64,000 bases of DNA from Incurvaria masculella. Its lineage: Eukaryota; Arthropoda; Insecta; Lepidoptera; Incurvariidae. Positions 49,048 to 60,700 of this stretch are shown here, in pieces. A program made the translations under genes and the position numbers. The number at the start of each line of letters is the position of its first letter. The stretch's first letter is position 1. The notes beneath the pieces are model-generated. The model had not been told where the DNA came from. It did not search any database and saw nothing but the letters and a program-made list of their open reading frames with translations. The stretch spans positions 7,203,021 through 7,267,020 of the forward strand of contig OX335642.1 in assembly GCA_946894095.1 (NCBI GenBank). Direction: 5' to 3'.

Positions 49048-49386
49048 GTAGTCTCAGTTGTCACGTAAAGTGGCGTTACGGCAAACCGATCGACTGGCGT
49101 TTTCAAATGTATGGAGAAATTGAAGAGCGCGCGCAGCGGGCGTTAAGCGAACTAACATTTGCGAGTCCGAGCTTGATTTGACAGCTTACTCAACGTTGCC
49201 GTAAATACGTCGACGTTGCGGTTTAGGTCCACCCTGCGTTTCATACAAATCGGAAGTCCACGTTTGACTTTGACAGCTTGAAGAAGTAAAACCACAGAAT
49301 ATCTAGTAAAAACTTGTATGGAGTTTGGAGAAAACGCCAGTCGATCGGTTTACCGTAAACGCCAATTTAGGTGAGAACTCAGACTG
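49048..49386. mobile_element. Foldback/MITE with ~57-bp terminal inverted repeats
   Basis: Inner arms are nearly perfect: AAACCGATCGACTGGCGTTT near 49083 and AAACGCCAGTCGATCGGTTT near 49332. Similarity extends outward through GTGGCGTTACGG / CCGTAAACGCCAAT to AGTCTCAGTTGTCAC / GTGAGAACTCAGACT. The ~230-bp centre is non-coding. No second copy is seen here. Confidence 0.85.
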
Positions 49387-49394
49387 ACCACTCA

Positions 49395-49615
49395 GAACAC
49401 TGTTTCGTTAAGGCAGGGTTAATCTCGCCCGGGTTGGTACCATCGCATTTAATGAACGATGGTAGAAGCGCCAATTAAAATTGCCAGTGTTTTCCATCCT
49501 GCAGTTCAATGTACCCGTACATTACGGGGAAGGTGCCGAGATGGTGTCCAGTTTCCATGGGGTGTATTAGGCTGTATTACGACAGTAGGTTTTATTAGCC
49601 ATCCATGTGCAATCA
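49395..49615 (+). mobile_element. SINE A copy, forward, head missing
   Basis: Contains CGCCCGGGTTGGTACCATCG, GTGTTTTCCATCC and TTAGCCATCCATGTGCAA. It begins immediately right of the foldback element. Confidence 0.85.
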
Positions 49616-50899
49616 TATAAAAAAGCGAAGGAGGTAAGCGTGCCGTGATAAAGATGTGATGGTATGGAGCTCTAATATCTCTGCCTACACCTCCGGGAAA
49701 GCGGCGCAATGATGTAAGGGTGCGAACAACATGGATTCCGAGCTATAATGGGAAAAACTGCCTTTTTATCAATCTTTTAGGTTTTAACTGTAGAACAATT
49801 TAGTTTTATTCGAGAGTTAATTCCGTACTAATATGTATTTTTTTGTGATGTAAGTAACTACAAATCAACCCATTTTCGGATGTTTTTTGTTACTTTTGCT
49901 GAGACCTTAGGCTTGTTGGGGCACAGATGGTTCCATTCCGCCCTATACTTTCCGTCATAGAACGGAATCAGGCGGACCAACGCTCCAGCCCGAACGCCGA
50001 AACGAAAAAAGCGCAGGGAACGTCACTTTGAGATCACACCAAATACCATCCTTCTCATCTCATAAGGCAAACGTGCAAAACCAAACAATTTTTATCAAAA
50101 TTCGTTACAACTTACCAAAGGAGAATGCCCAAATCCAGGCCCCTTAGAAATCATTCGTGTCTTTTATTGACACATATATGCAATAATTTAAATTTATAAT
50201 TTAAACTATCTGAATCCTCATATTTCACGGCCGGTTACTCGTTAAATAATTGAAAGGAATCATTCACAGTTACTTCTTTGCCCACTAAAAATAGTCACAA
50301 AACGTGTTCGGGTAGCTTGCTCCATGCCATTCCGTCCAGTAAGGGAGAAAAAAAAGGCCTAAATACGTATGTAACAATATTATCCCTTGGACCAAATTGG
50401 TGAAGGATTGTTGCTTATGAAATATCAAAAAAACATTAAACTCTGTCCATTTTTATTGCGTTTGGACTGGAGCATTATTCTCTACGCTGAGCTCTCTGGT
50501 TTCTCTAAAACATTCATAATCCCAAAACCGTGTTTTGTCAATAACTTTAAAATGGCAATGAATTTGGTCTTCAAAATTCATAACACAAAAAGTTATATTA
50601 TTTTCTAAATTTTAACACTGGTTTGGAAGACAGATATGCAAACATTTTGAGGGGCCCAAAATGTATGGGGCAATGGGTATTCTCCTTTGTACATCAGTCC
50701 GACAAGGTCTGATAGGTATTTGTGACATGTTAGTAAGGCCAAAGGCGTTGTCGCACCGGGCCGAGCCGCCGAGGGACATATTACCTACGTACGTATGCCC
50801 TGAAAACAACATACCTAAATACCTGCTATGGACAAAATACCCGAGACCTACCCTCAAACAAAACAAAATAAATTCAGACAAGTTCTAATTTCAAGACAA
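49616..50899. other. Sequence with no recognised feature
   Basis: Frames at 50387-50888 lack domains. Confidence 0.35.
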
Positions 50900-51160
50900 C
50901 ACAGCCGGCGAGTTGAAACAAAAAGAAAGCGACTTTCCAAACACCCGTCCCCCTTGCACTCGGCGCGGTCACGCTACGAGTGGGCGGGCCGCATATAATT
51001 TGTAAGGCCACGCCTTGCATCTGCTATCGCTTACCAATGAGGCTTAGCGCTGCGTCCCTTTCGCTCGCTAACGTTTTTATTTGCTCTCGCTCCACAGCCG
51101 TCCTTTTCTAGCGCGCGCGGATTGCTCTCACGCGGCGGGCGTCTGTAAAGTTGGATGGTG
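50900..51160. other. GC-rich single-copy block, candidate regulatory DNA
   Basis: CACTCGGCGCGGTCACGC, GTGGGCGGGCCGCATATAAT and CTAGCGCGCGCGGATTGC lie within AT-rich surroundings. No repeat match, no credible ORF. GCATATAA could act as a TATA-like element, but this is not demonstrated. Confidence 0.3.
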
Positions 51161-51559
51161 ACAATTTGTTTTTATTTTTATTTTTGGTTTGTTTAGTTTA
51201 GGATGTCGGGAGTAGTTCTTTGGATGTATTTATATATTTAGCTTGACGCGTATACGTCAGCATTAACATTTTGTTTTAAAGTTCATTAATTTACACACAT
51301 TTTTTGGCCACGAACCGTGCGGTACAGTAACGTGCTTCCATGTTGTTACGGGTAAATAGAGACAATTTCTAGATTTATCTCTGTCATTTTGCCTTCGACT
51401 TAGGACAAAAGGACTTAAATAATAAAATTAAATCAATGAGTCAAATATTTTTCCTCGATTTTTTCGAACCAAGCAAGTACGTTCGGTGTAACGACATAAA
51501 ATATGTGATCCTAATTAAAAGGAAAGGAATAGGTACTAGCTTAAAACTATTCCTGTGTG
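51161..51559. other. Sequence with no recognised feature
   Basis: AT-rich. Confidence 0.4.
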
Positions 51560-51680
51560 GACTAAGAAATTCATTACGAGGACATTGCACAGCAATGACT
51601 AAATTTTGAGTAGAATAGTAGCTCAACGAAGCCATGCTCATAAAGGAAAGATCCTGGTATGGCATCTACCTAATTCTCTA
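51560..51680 (+). mobile_element. SINE A tail fragment, forward
   Basis: Contains CATGCTCATAAAGGAAAGAT and CCTGGTATGGCATCTACC. Confidence 0.7.
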
Positions 51681-51714
51681 CCATATTCCGATCACTGAAG
51701 AGAGAAGGAAGACG

Positions 51715-51990
51715 TAATGGCATGCGGGCGATATCGCGACCCCGCCATATGGTCAAAGTGGCCATATAATTGTATAGGAATCCGGCGGCGGCGCGTCGCA
51801 TGACACACATCTGAAACATCAAGACCGCGCGCGAATGTGCTCCAAAATTGCGTTCATCAAGTCAGTTCCCACCCATACACAAACCCATCCAATACGTTTG
51901 CGACTGTGCCTGCACCATGCACCATGCACCATGTAAAGGGAAGGAGAAGTGGCATGCGGTCGATATAGCGACCCCGCCGTGGCATGCACG
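51715..51990. repeat. Two related segments with GGCATGCGG-CGATAT-GCGACCCCGCC
   Basis: ATGGCATGCGGGCGATATCG (51719) and GTGGCATGCGGTCGATATAG (51951) are each followed by CGACCCCGCC. Between them lies a short CACCATG repeat (CACCATGCACCATGCACCATG at 51914-51934). Confidence 0.6.
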
Positions 51991-52004
51991 CGTTTGGCCG
52001 AAAT

Positions 52005-52140
52005 TTCAGCGTCTCCGTTTCAGATTGGGCAAAAATGCTTTCGTATGTCCGGCCGTTCTCCTCTGCAGATCGCATTTCTCAACCGATTCTCTTGAAATAT
52101 TGTGAGCAGGTCCGACGATTATACCTATAGACATTTTTGG
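52005..52140 (+). repeat. Dispersed repeat, copy of 8943-9030
   Basis: Contains CGTCTCCGTTTCAGATTGGG, CAAAAATG, GAAATATTGTGAGCAGG and CGATTATACCTATAG. Confidence 0.6.
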
Positions 52141-52214
52141 TCGAGCCGGTTTTTTAAAAATGTTCACAAATATCAAATGTTTAAAAAGACAAACTCGCCA
52201 GTTCTACAGGTCAC

Positions 52215-52275
52215 AGAGCCACTAGCTTAAGAAAAATGGAGACAGCGGGTCTCATAATAGGTGCATTTGATGGCA
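52215..52275 (-). repeat. Dispersed repeat G fragment, reverse
   Basis: GGAGACAGCGGGTCTCATAA and GATGGCATATCTC match the complement of repeat G near 14225-14280. Confidence 0.6.
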
Positions 52276-52671
52276 TATCTCATTCATTTTGGATCTGAGA
52301 TCACGACCGTGTTTATGGTAGGCCATCAATTTCCAATTACTTAAAAGAAAAGTCACGAAAATGTTGAAGTGCAAAGATATAAACCAAGGCTTGAAAACCA
52401 ACGTTACACTTTAATATCGTAATAAATAAATACACGACGAACCTATTAAAATGTTTCTTCAGATAGCATTATTGAAGAATGATATTAGCTGCTCACATCC
52501 GCTGCACATAATCTTATCAATTAAATATTGAATGTGGAAAACAGAATTCGCAAAGGTCTTATCAAAAACATCGATCAACTGCCACCGACATGGGTAGGTG
52601 CCTAAGTAGGTACATAGATAACGCTGCAGGCAGAACAATGTGTTTTGCTTGCAGTGTTCGATTTTTTAAAT
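52276..52671. other. Sequence with no recognised feature
   Basis: AT-rich. Confidence 0.4.
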
Positions 52672-52805
52672 TAATTTCAGGGAAGGTCCTGGTGTGGCAC
52701 CTAATTCCTTCGGTAATGTGTTGCATTGCGCTGATATTATGAAGGTAGTTGCGTTGTTATGTTGACATGGACGGGTATTACCATGGTAATACCCGTCCAT
52801 GTCAA
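52672..52805 (+). mobile_element. SINE A tail ending in a perfect palindrome
   Basis: Contains GGAAGGTCCTGGTGTGGCAC, CTAATTCCTTCGG and GAAGGTAGTTG of the SINE A tail. It runs into a 44-bp perfect palindrome at 52762-52805 centred on CCATGG (52781-52786). Confidence 0.8.
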
Positions 52806-53239
52806 GTACTATAAAAAAAGGAAAAACAGTATCCGATAAGCTATCGTTGACTATTTTTAATTTCTTAATAAACACTTTTATGCAAATCTCAATTATAAAC
52901 TTGGCTCGGAAGCATTTTATGATTAAGGGCAGATTTTTCAATAGTCTGAGAATTTGCCAGAAAACTATTCGAAGGATTTATTTACGCCTCTGCTTATCCA
53001 CCCGTTATAGTAAATCCATATTTTAATTCGTAAAATGAAAATAATTGTGATAAAAGAAATAATTCCCCGGTAATGACTATCAGTCTTTTGACAAAGGTAA
53101 ACATGTACTATCAGTCCGATAAGTACTATCTGAGGATTAACAAATCGGCCCTTATACTAATACAAGTTTATCCTTACCATTTAAAATCAAGCCTTAAATA
53201 AAGCATTTATTGAGAAACCTGTTTTGTACATGTTCTATT
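52806..53239. other. AT-rich sequence, nothing recognised
   Basis: No supported features. Confidence 0.4.
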
Positions 53240-53470
53240 TAATATTTTTTTTATTTTTAAATTCTAGTAGCTAGTCTTCTATGTTTTCATAAATTAGTTT
53301 TTCTCGTAACAAGCAGTTTGATTTTGCACACTTTTTAATTCAAAACGTTTCATTGTAAGCATTTTTTATTCCACTAAATATATATATATATATATAGACG
53401 ACTATGTACTGGTTAGATTCAGTTTTGAATGGGCCCACACGAAAAGTGTACCCTCTTAACTTTTACAATA
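53240..53470 (+). repeat. Dispersed repeat K, copy 2
   Basis: Contains CTATGTTTTCATAAATTAGT and GTACCCTCTTAAC, as in 31200-31460. A (TA)n tract lies near 53381-53396. Confidence 0.7.
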
Positions 53471-54347
53471 TAAGCGGTGAGGGTAATGTATTTTCATTGC
53501 ATCGAAAACCTAAAGTCGCGCTTGATTTTTTTTTATTTTGGCTTTATATTAATGCGATTCTGGGTGAATTCATCCTCGAATTGCTCAGAATCGCTCATGT
53601 TTTAATTGATCAGGACTAGAAGTTTAAGGGGTTGCATGCCAGTCATGCACTGCGCACACAAAGCCACAGATGATCCACTAAATCAGCCAATTATGCAAAC
53701 GAGCACGTCAAATGGTCCATTTTAACGCAAACAACTCATTAGAAGAGCGCGCTTTACATCTCGCCAACTGATAGGGACCGTCTCTGTACCGAGCACCGCT
53801 GCCATGAAGTAGTTAGTAACGGTGGAGGGAGTGAGTAATCTGGAAGAAAACTGCTTATTTATCACGAGAGGTGGCGTCTATGCGACTTAGCCTAAAATAT
53901 CTGTAAAGCTGCCAGACGTCCTAAAAATTAAAACAGAATAGATTTGAAAATGGTATATATTCATCTATGTAATTAAAATTACTCCATTTCCTCGATATTA
54001 TTCCGAAAATTAATTGTCCCAAATTATCCTAATCATATGAAGTCGTGGGAAATAAAACATCACAATACCTAACCTATATTTCATTTTAAACTTTGTACTG
54101 TGGTCAATTAGGTACTTAGGTACATTAAAATTAGTTTGAAAATAAAAAAAGGATCTTATTTTCCTCCACACCTTATTCTAACTACATCACGGAGTACATG
54201 TTTCACCTAAAAACTGGAAAATAAAACTTGACAGGAATGACAGTTTTGACGTTTCTAAGGTGAGCTACAATAAGCTTTTTTCCCCATTATGCACACTATC
54301 TGTAAGCATACCTTGTAGCTCACGAAAAAGCGTCAAGTGTTCATGAG
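53471..54347. other. Sequence with weak inverted repeat
   Basis: Imperfect arms GTGAGCTACAA (about 54261) and TTGTAGCTCAC (about 54313) with flanking partial similarity. No gene. Confidence 0.4.
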
Positions 54348-54670
54348 CGACTCGTAGCTCAGTTGCCCAGGGACTTGCCTTCCTTGCCAGAAGTCATGTG
54401 TTCGAAGTCTTTTCTGTCTATTCGCCAATTTCTTTCTATGTCTTTGGACAAGTGCCACTGTCGTTCTTAACCATGTAAAACTGTAGGTCTCTTTCCGCTG
54501 ATAAGTCGTGGTGTTTAAGCCCGCCCGGGTTTGTGCAATCGAATTCGATGAACGATGATCAAAACTGCAATTGCAAACTGTCCGTATTATTTTTTATTCA
54601 GTTCGATATAAACGTGCTCATAGAGAGGACGTCATCTAAATCCTTCGGGAATGAGGTGTTTTGGGCTTAT
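54348..54670 (+). mobile_element. SINE A copy, forward, with tRNA-like head
   Basis: Head: A-box-like TAGCTCAGTTGCCCAGG (54355) and B-box-like GTGTTCGAAGTC (54408). Body: AACCATGTAAAACTGTAGGT, TTTAAGCCCGCCCGGGTTTG, CTCATAGAGAGGACG, AAATCCTTCGGG. These show that the family is a tRNA-derived SINE with an internal RNA polymerase III promoter. Confidence 0.85.
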
Positions 54671-56452
54671 ATACAAACAAAAGGTGACCTCGGAATGTTA
54701 AATGTCCTAGAAGTTACATTTGATTAAAGACTTATTAAAATGTAACATGTTCTTCTGTTATCTCTATCTGCGTACACATTGATTGAGCGAAGGTGCTACC
54801 TGATAAACGGCTTAGATTAAATTTATCTTTTTGTGTATGTGGTAAGTCCCTTCCCTACTTAGTTATAACAATATTTTTTTAAATTTAGCATCCATGTGAG
54901 GATACTATGACAGCTCTAATCTGTATATTACCGCACTGCAAAACAATATTTTGTAAATAACTGTACACGTATTACTTGGTGTCATAATATTAGTTCATTA
55001 CACCGTAGCTTTGTAGGATCGACTTTGTCCTTACGTGTACCCCTTAACCTTAAGTTTCTGAGCAGACTTGCCGTGTACCTAATATATGATGTTTTGGTAA
55101 AGGCACACGATATTATCATTTGTGATTCAATATTAGGAATAACTTTTGAGAGACTTTTGTCTTAAAAATCCTCGCAATACTTTTTTGTTGATCACAAAAG
55201 TGAACGGGGAGGGCGTTTTTTTTTCAACTTTCAAAATTTGTTCAATTTGACCCATGATAATTTTGCGTGCCCTTACTAAGCACCTAATATGATTAGCCAA
55301 GGCTATTTTACTTCGGCACATTAAGAGCAATGATAATTTTATCTATAGACTCACTAATAAAAAGCAATAAGAATAAGATTTTTTTTTTTCGCCACAACAC
55401 ACAAATACAATGAAGTAATGAACATAAAACATATTAAATACAAATTGAAAATGCTGTCTCATTATAGTATCGATTTGTGTGTATGTACACATGTTGAATG
55501 TGTGACAAATTGGATCAGTCTCAGCCGGCTCGCAGAAAAATGTAAAGCTGGTTTTCAGACGACTCACCCACACACAGTGTGTGTGGAAAAATGCCGCCAT
55601 AAAATATACATAGCTTGATTCTATAAAAATGTTAAAATGTATCAACATGTTCAGTGACTGGGACACAGACTTTATGGGTCGAATTTGCAACGCGACATTA
55701 TTAATTACACTATATCTATTGTAATCGTAACTTCCAAAATCCAGACATAAAACAAAGTAATTGTATTTTAGTGTTGGAGATAAGCTTTCAAATAAAATAT
55801 TAAAGAGTTTATTTTTGCCTATAAAAGCACCCTCTGGAGATTATGAAGTTAATGAAAATTTCGAGAACGTACATTCCTTACCTCTCGTCCCCTATACGCT
55901 CCACGGTCGCTCCTCTGTAAAAATGTAGGGTGTCTTAATAGGCAGTTTGACGTACGCTTGGGGTCGGTTTGATGTTAAATTGGCCCTTAAAACTCAGAAA
56001 AGTGTCTGACGATGCCCTTTTAGAACTGCACTATGTGTAGAGCTAATTTTTACCTATGTAGGTTCGGTACATACAATACATATGATTAATCTGATAATCG
56101 GATAAGGGCAGAGTAATGACATGATGTTATTTTCAAGACACCATAAATTAAGGCTGCGTATGAAGCTAGACAAATTCCCGATTTCCCCCCCACCGCTCCG
56201 CTAGACGCCGAAGCGGCAGTGGCGCCGTGAATCTTAGGACAAAACTGAAATGAGATATTGTTAGAGCGACACCTATACGCCGTCGCGGGAACTTCGTGAA
56301 AGTTGTATCGATCCCGCGGCAAGTCGTCAATGATCATACAACCAATCACAAGGCTCGAGATCACCCGCCATATTATTCACATTGCTGCTAGAAAACAGCC
56401 ACCATTTCGTGAGATCTCTACTTCATGAAAGGATTTACTATTTTCACATCGA
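54671..56452. other. Sequence with no recognised gene
   Basis: The largest minus-strand frame (55343-55690) is AT-rich and lacks domains. A GC-richer stretch lies at about 56150-56360. Confidence 0.35.
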
Positions 56453-56537
56453 TCGTCAGTAGCTCGTTGGTGTAGCGCGTGAGACGTCTTATCTACAGTT
56501 ATTGTTCGATGGGGGTGTCGGTTCGAATCCTGTAGAT
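56453..56537 (+). repeat. tRNA-like sequence (SINE head or tRNA pseudogene)
   Basis: A-box-like TAGCTCGTTGG at 56460 and a perfect B-box GGTTCGAATCC at 56520, 50 bp apart. The acceptor and T stems do not pair well, and no SINE A body follows; instead a T-rich stretch does. A second SINE family is possible. Confidence 0.5.
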
Positions 56538-57089
56538 TACAAAACTTTTTTTTCTGTTTTTTTACTTTTTATTGTTAATGGTGTATAGTATATAATTATA
56601 GCGTAGGTTATACTTAATTGATTTACACATATAAAAAATATTACATAATAATAGGTTTTGGTAAAAGTTTTTACCTGAGAAACAATTTTAAAAAGTATAA
56701 ACGTAAAATAAAACAAAACAATAAAAAGTAAAATAACACTTTTAAAAAGGATAAACGTGAGACGATGGAGAAATAATTTCCATACAACGAGCGCGCAAAA
56801 AATTACGCCACGCGACTTACAACATTATATCGCCCTTCATAGCGCCCCGTAGCGCAGTGATGAAAACGGAGAAAAATCTAATTTTTTGTCTCCCAAATTG
56901 ATAGGTAAACTGATAAAAAAAAGAATTATTTTTCAATAAACCTGATGGTCGGTACGTCATTCTTCATTAGTAGTGAGAGCCGAAACAAAGGCCAAATTCC
57001 TCCCGCGGCACAAGTGAAGTAAATTTACTTTTTTGTACTAAGCAGGTACCTAAGTCGCTTATTCCAAGGAATGTGACAAGTAGTGTCGA
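56538..57089. other. AT-rich sequence, nothing recognised
   Basis: No supported feature. Confidence 0.4.
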
Positions 57090-57397
57090 CACTTTTTTGG
57101 GTTCCGTACCCAAAGGGTGAAAACGGAACCCTATTACTAAGCCTCTGCTCTCCGTCCGTCCGTCCGTCCGTCCGTCCGTCCGTCCGTCTGTCACAGGGCT
57201 CTATCTCATGAACCGTAATAGGTAGGCAGCTGAAATTTTCACAGAGTGTGTATTTATTTTACCGCTATAAAACAAATAGGTAAATTAAAAAAATATATAA
57301 AAGTTAAAGGGGGGCCCATACAAAAGAAACGTGATTTTTGGTGTTGATGGTACGGAACCCTTCGTGTGCGAGTCCGACTCGCACTTGGCCCGTTTTT
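57090..57397 (-). repeat. Dispersed repeat B, full copy, reverse
   Basis: GGGTTCCGTACCCAAAGGGT at the left, (GTCC)n at about 57151-57187, and GTCCGACTCGCACTTGGCCC at the right. Confidence 0.9.
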
Positions 57398-57782
57398 TTA
57401 GTTCAATTTGCTCTTCTGTGGTCGCCTGGAACGCAGTATCCTCTATTTAGCTGCTATTTGCCGCGGCAGCGAGTGCCGCGTCTTTTGTCGTTTGAACATC
57501 TTTTGTTCGACGTTGGCGACGTTGTCGTCGTTGTTCGTCGTTGTTGATGTCGAAAACGGAACCCTATGCGCGCTCGTCGATTGTATCTCGTTCACTCGCG
57601 TCAGTCGCGCGGTCGCGCCGCGCCGAAGTGTCTTATAATATTTGGACGCTCGTCCGCTCCGCTGTAGCGCCACAGAGCAGCGCTGTGCAACAATCGAATA
57701 ATGTAGATTTGTATTCGAATGAATCGAATAACGGGAACGATCGAATAATTCGATTGTTTTTATTCGCAATCGCCTATCGCTA
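57398..57782. other. GC-rich unique segment abutting the satellite
   Basis: CG-rich at 57450-57680 (CGCGGTCGCGCCGCGCCG), then a TCGAATA-rich stretch (57690-57770). Long frames on both strands (80-108 codons) have no domains. It ends exactly where the satellite begins, so it may be part of the same mobile unit. Confidence 0.35.
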
Positions 57783-60700
57783 GTCTACGATCAGTGTTTC
57801 CCATGATATAACGAAAACCAATTTTGACATGACAGGCAGGTAGATCAGGTCGGGGCGTTTATTTTGAGTGGTCGCATGATGGGTCTAAGACCAGTGTTTC
57901 CCATGATATAACAAAAAACAATTTTGACATGACAAACAGGTAGATTAGGTCGGGGCGTTTATTTTGAGTGGTCGCATGATGGGTCTACGACCAGTGTTTC
58001 CCATGATATAACGAAAACAAATTTTGACATGACAGACAGGTAGATCAGATCGGGGCGTTTATATTGAGTGGTCGCTTGATGGGTCTACGACCAGTGTTTC
58101 CCATGATATAATGAAAACAAATTTTGACATGACAGGAAGTTAGATCAGGTCGGGGCGTTTATTTTGAGTGGTCGCATGATGGGTCTGCGCCCAGTGTTTC
58201 CCATGATATAACGAAAACTAATTTAGACATGACAGACAGGTAGATCAGGTCGGGACGCTTATATTGAGTGGTCGCTTGATGGGCTTACGATCAGTGTTTC
58301 CCATGATATAACGAAAACAAATTTTGACATGACAAACAGGTAGATCTGGTCGGGGCGTTTATTTGGAGTGGTCGCATGATGGGTCTAAGACCAGTGTTTC
58401 CCATGATATAACAAAAAACAATTTTGACATGACAGACAGGTAGATTAGGTCGGGGCGTTTATTTTGAGTGGTCGCATGATGGGTCTACGACCAGTGTTTC
58501 CCATGATATAACGAAAACAAATTTTGACATGACAGACAGGTAGATCAGATCGGGGCGTTTTTATTGAGTGGTCGCTTGATGGGTCTACGACCAGTGTTTT
58601 TCATGATATAACGAAAACAAATTTTGACATGACAGACGGGTAGATCAGGTCGGGACGTTTAATTTGAGTGGTCGCATCATGGGTCTACAACCAGTGTTTC
58701 CCATGATATAACGAAAACAAATTTTGACATGACAGACAGGTAGATCAGGTCGGGGCGTTTATTTTGAGTGGTCGCATGATGGGTCTACGACCAGTGTTTC
58801 CCATGATATTACGAAAACAAATTTTGACATGACAGACGGGTAGATCAGGTCGGGACGTTTACTTTGAGTGGTCGCATCATGGGTCTACGACCAGTGTTTC
58901 CCAAGATATAACGAAAACTAATTTTGACATGACAGACAGGTAGATCAGGTCGGGGCGTTTATTTTGAGTGGTCGCATGATGGGTCTACTACCAGTATTTC
59001 CCATGATATAACGAAAACAAATTTTGACATGACAGGAAGTTAGATCAGGTCGGGGCGTTTATTTTGAGTGGTCGCATGATGGGTCTGCGACCAGTGTTTC
59101 CCATGATATAACGAAAACTAATTTAGACATGACAGACAGGTAGATCAGGTCGGGACGTTTACTTTGAGTGGTCGCATCATGGGTCTACGACCAGTGTTTC
59201 CCAAGATATAACGAAAACTAATTTTGACATGACAGGAAGTTCGATCAGGTCGGGGCGTTTATTTTGAGTGGTCGCATGATGGGTCTGCGACCAGTGTTTC
59301 CCTTGATATAACGAAACTAATTTTGACATGACAGACAGGTAGATCAGGTCGGGGCGTTTATTTTGAGTGGTCGCATGATGGGTCTACTACCAGTGTTTCC
59401 CATTATATAACGAAAAAAAATTTTGACATGACAGGAAGTTAGATCAGATCGGGGCGTTTATATTGAGTGGTCGCTTGATGGGTCTACGATCAGTGTTTCC
59501 CATGATATAACGAAAACAAATTTTGACATGACAAACAGGTAGATCTGGTCGGGGCGTTTATTTGGAGTGGTCGCATGATGGGTCTAAGACCAGTGTTTCC
59601 CATGATATAACAAAAAACAGTTTTGACATGACAGACAGGTAGATTAGGTCGGGGCGTTTATTTTGAGGGGTCGCATGATGGGTCTACGACCAGTGTTTCC
59701 CATGATATAACGAAAACAAATTTTGACATGACAGACAGGTAGATCAGATCGGGGCGTTTATATTGAGTGGTCGCTTGATGGGTCTACGACCAGTGTTTTT
59801 CATGATATAACGAAAACAAATTTTGACATGACAGACAGGTAGATCAGGTCGGGGCGTTTATTTTGAGTGGTCGCATGATGGGTCTACGACCAGTGTTTCC
59901 CATGATATAATGAAAACAAATTTTGACATGACAGGAAGTTAGATCAGGTCGGGGCGTTTATTTTGAGTGGTCGCATGATGGGTCTGCGCCCAGTGTTTCC
60001 CATGATATAACGAAAACTAATTTAGACATGACAGACAGGTAGATCAGGTCGGGACGTTTACTTTGAGTGGTCGCATCATAGGTCTACGACCAGTGTTTTC
60101 CAAGATATAACGAAAACTAATTTTGACATGACAGGAAGTTCGATCAGGTCGGGGCGTTTATTTTGAGTGGTCGCATGATGGGTCTGCGACCAGTGTTTCC
60201 CATGATATAACGAAACTAATTTTGACATGACAGACAGGTAGATCAGGTCGGGGCGTTTATTTTGAGTGGTCGCATGATGGGTCTACTACCAGTATTTCCC
60301 ATTATATAACGAAAAAAAATTTTGACATGACAGGAAGTTAGATCAGGTCGGGGCGTTTATTTTGAGTGGTCGCATGATGGGTCTGAGACCAGTGTTTCCC
60401 ATGATATAACGAAACTAATTTTGACATGACAGACAGGTAGATCAGGTCGGGGCGTTTATTTTGAGTGGTCGCATGATGGGTCTACTACCAGTATTTCCCA
60501 TTATATAACGAAAAAAAATTTTGACATGACAGGAAGTTAGATCAGGTCGGGGCGTTTATTTTGAGTGGTCGCATGATGGGTCTGAGACCAGTGTTTCCCA
60601 TGATATAACGAAAACTAATTTTGACATGACAGACAGGTAGATCAGGTCGGGGCGTTTATTTTGAGTGGTCGCATGATGGGTCTACGACCAGTGTTTCCCA

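Noticed and set aside
56453..56537. Functional tRNA gene
   Set aside because: B box is perfect, but acceptor and T stems pair poorly and the A box is shortened.
57443..57769. 108-codon minus-strand open frame
   Set aside because: Overlaps a CG-rich and TCGAATA-rich segment with frames open on both strands; no domain.
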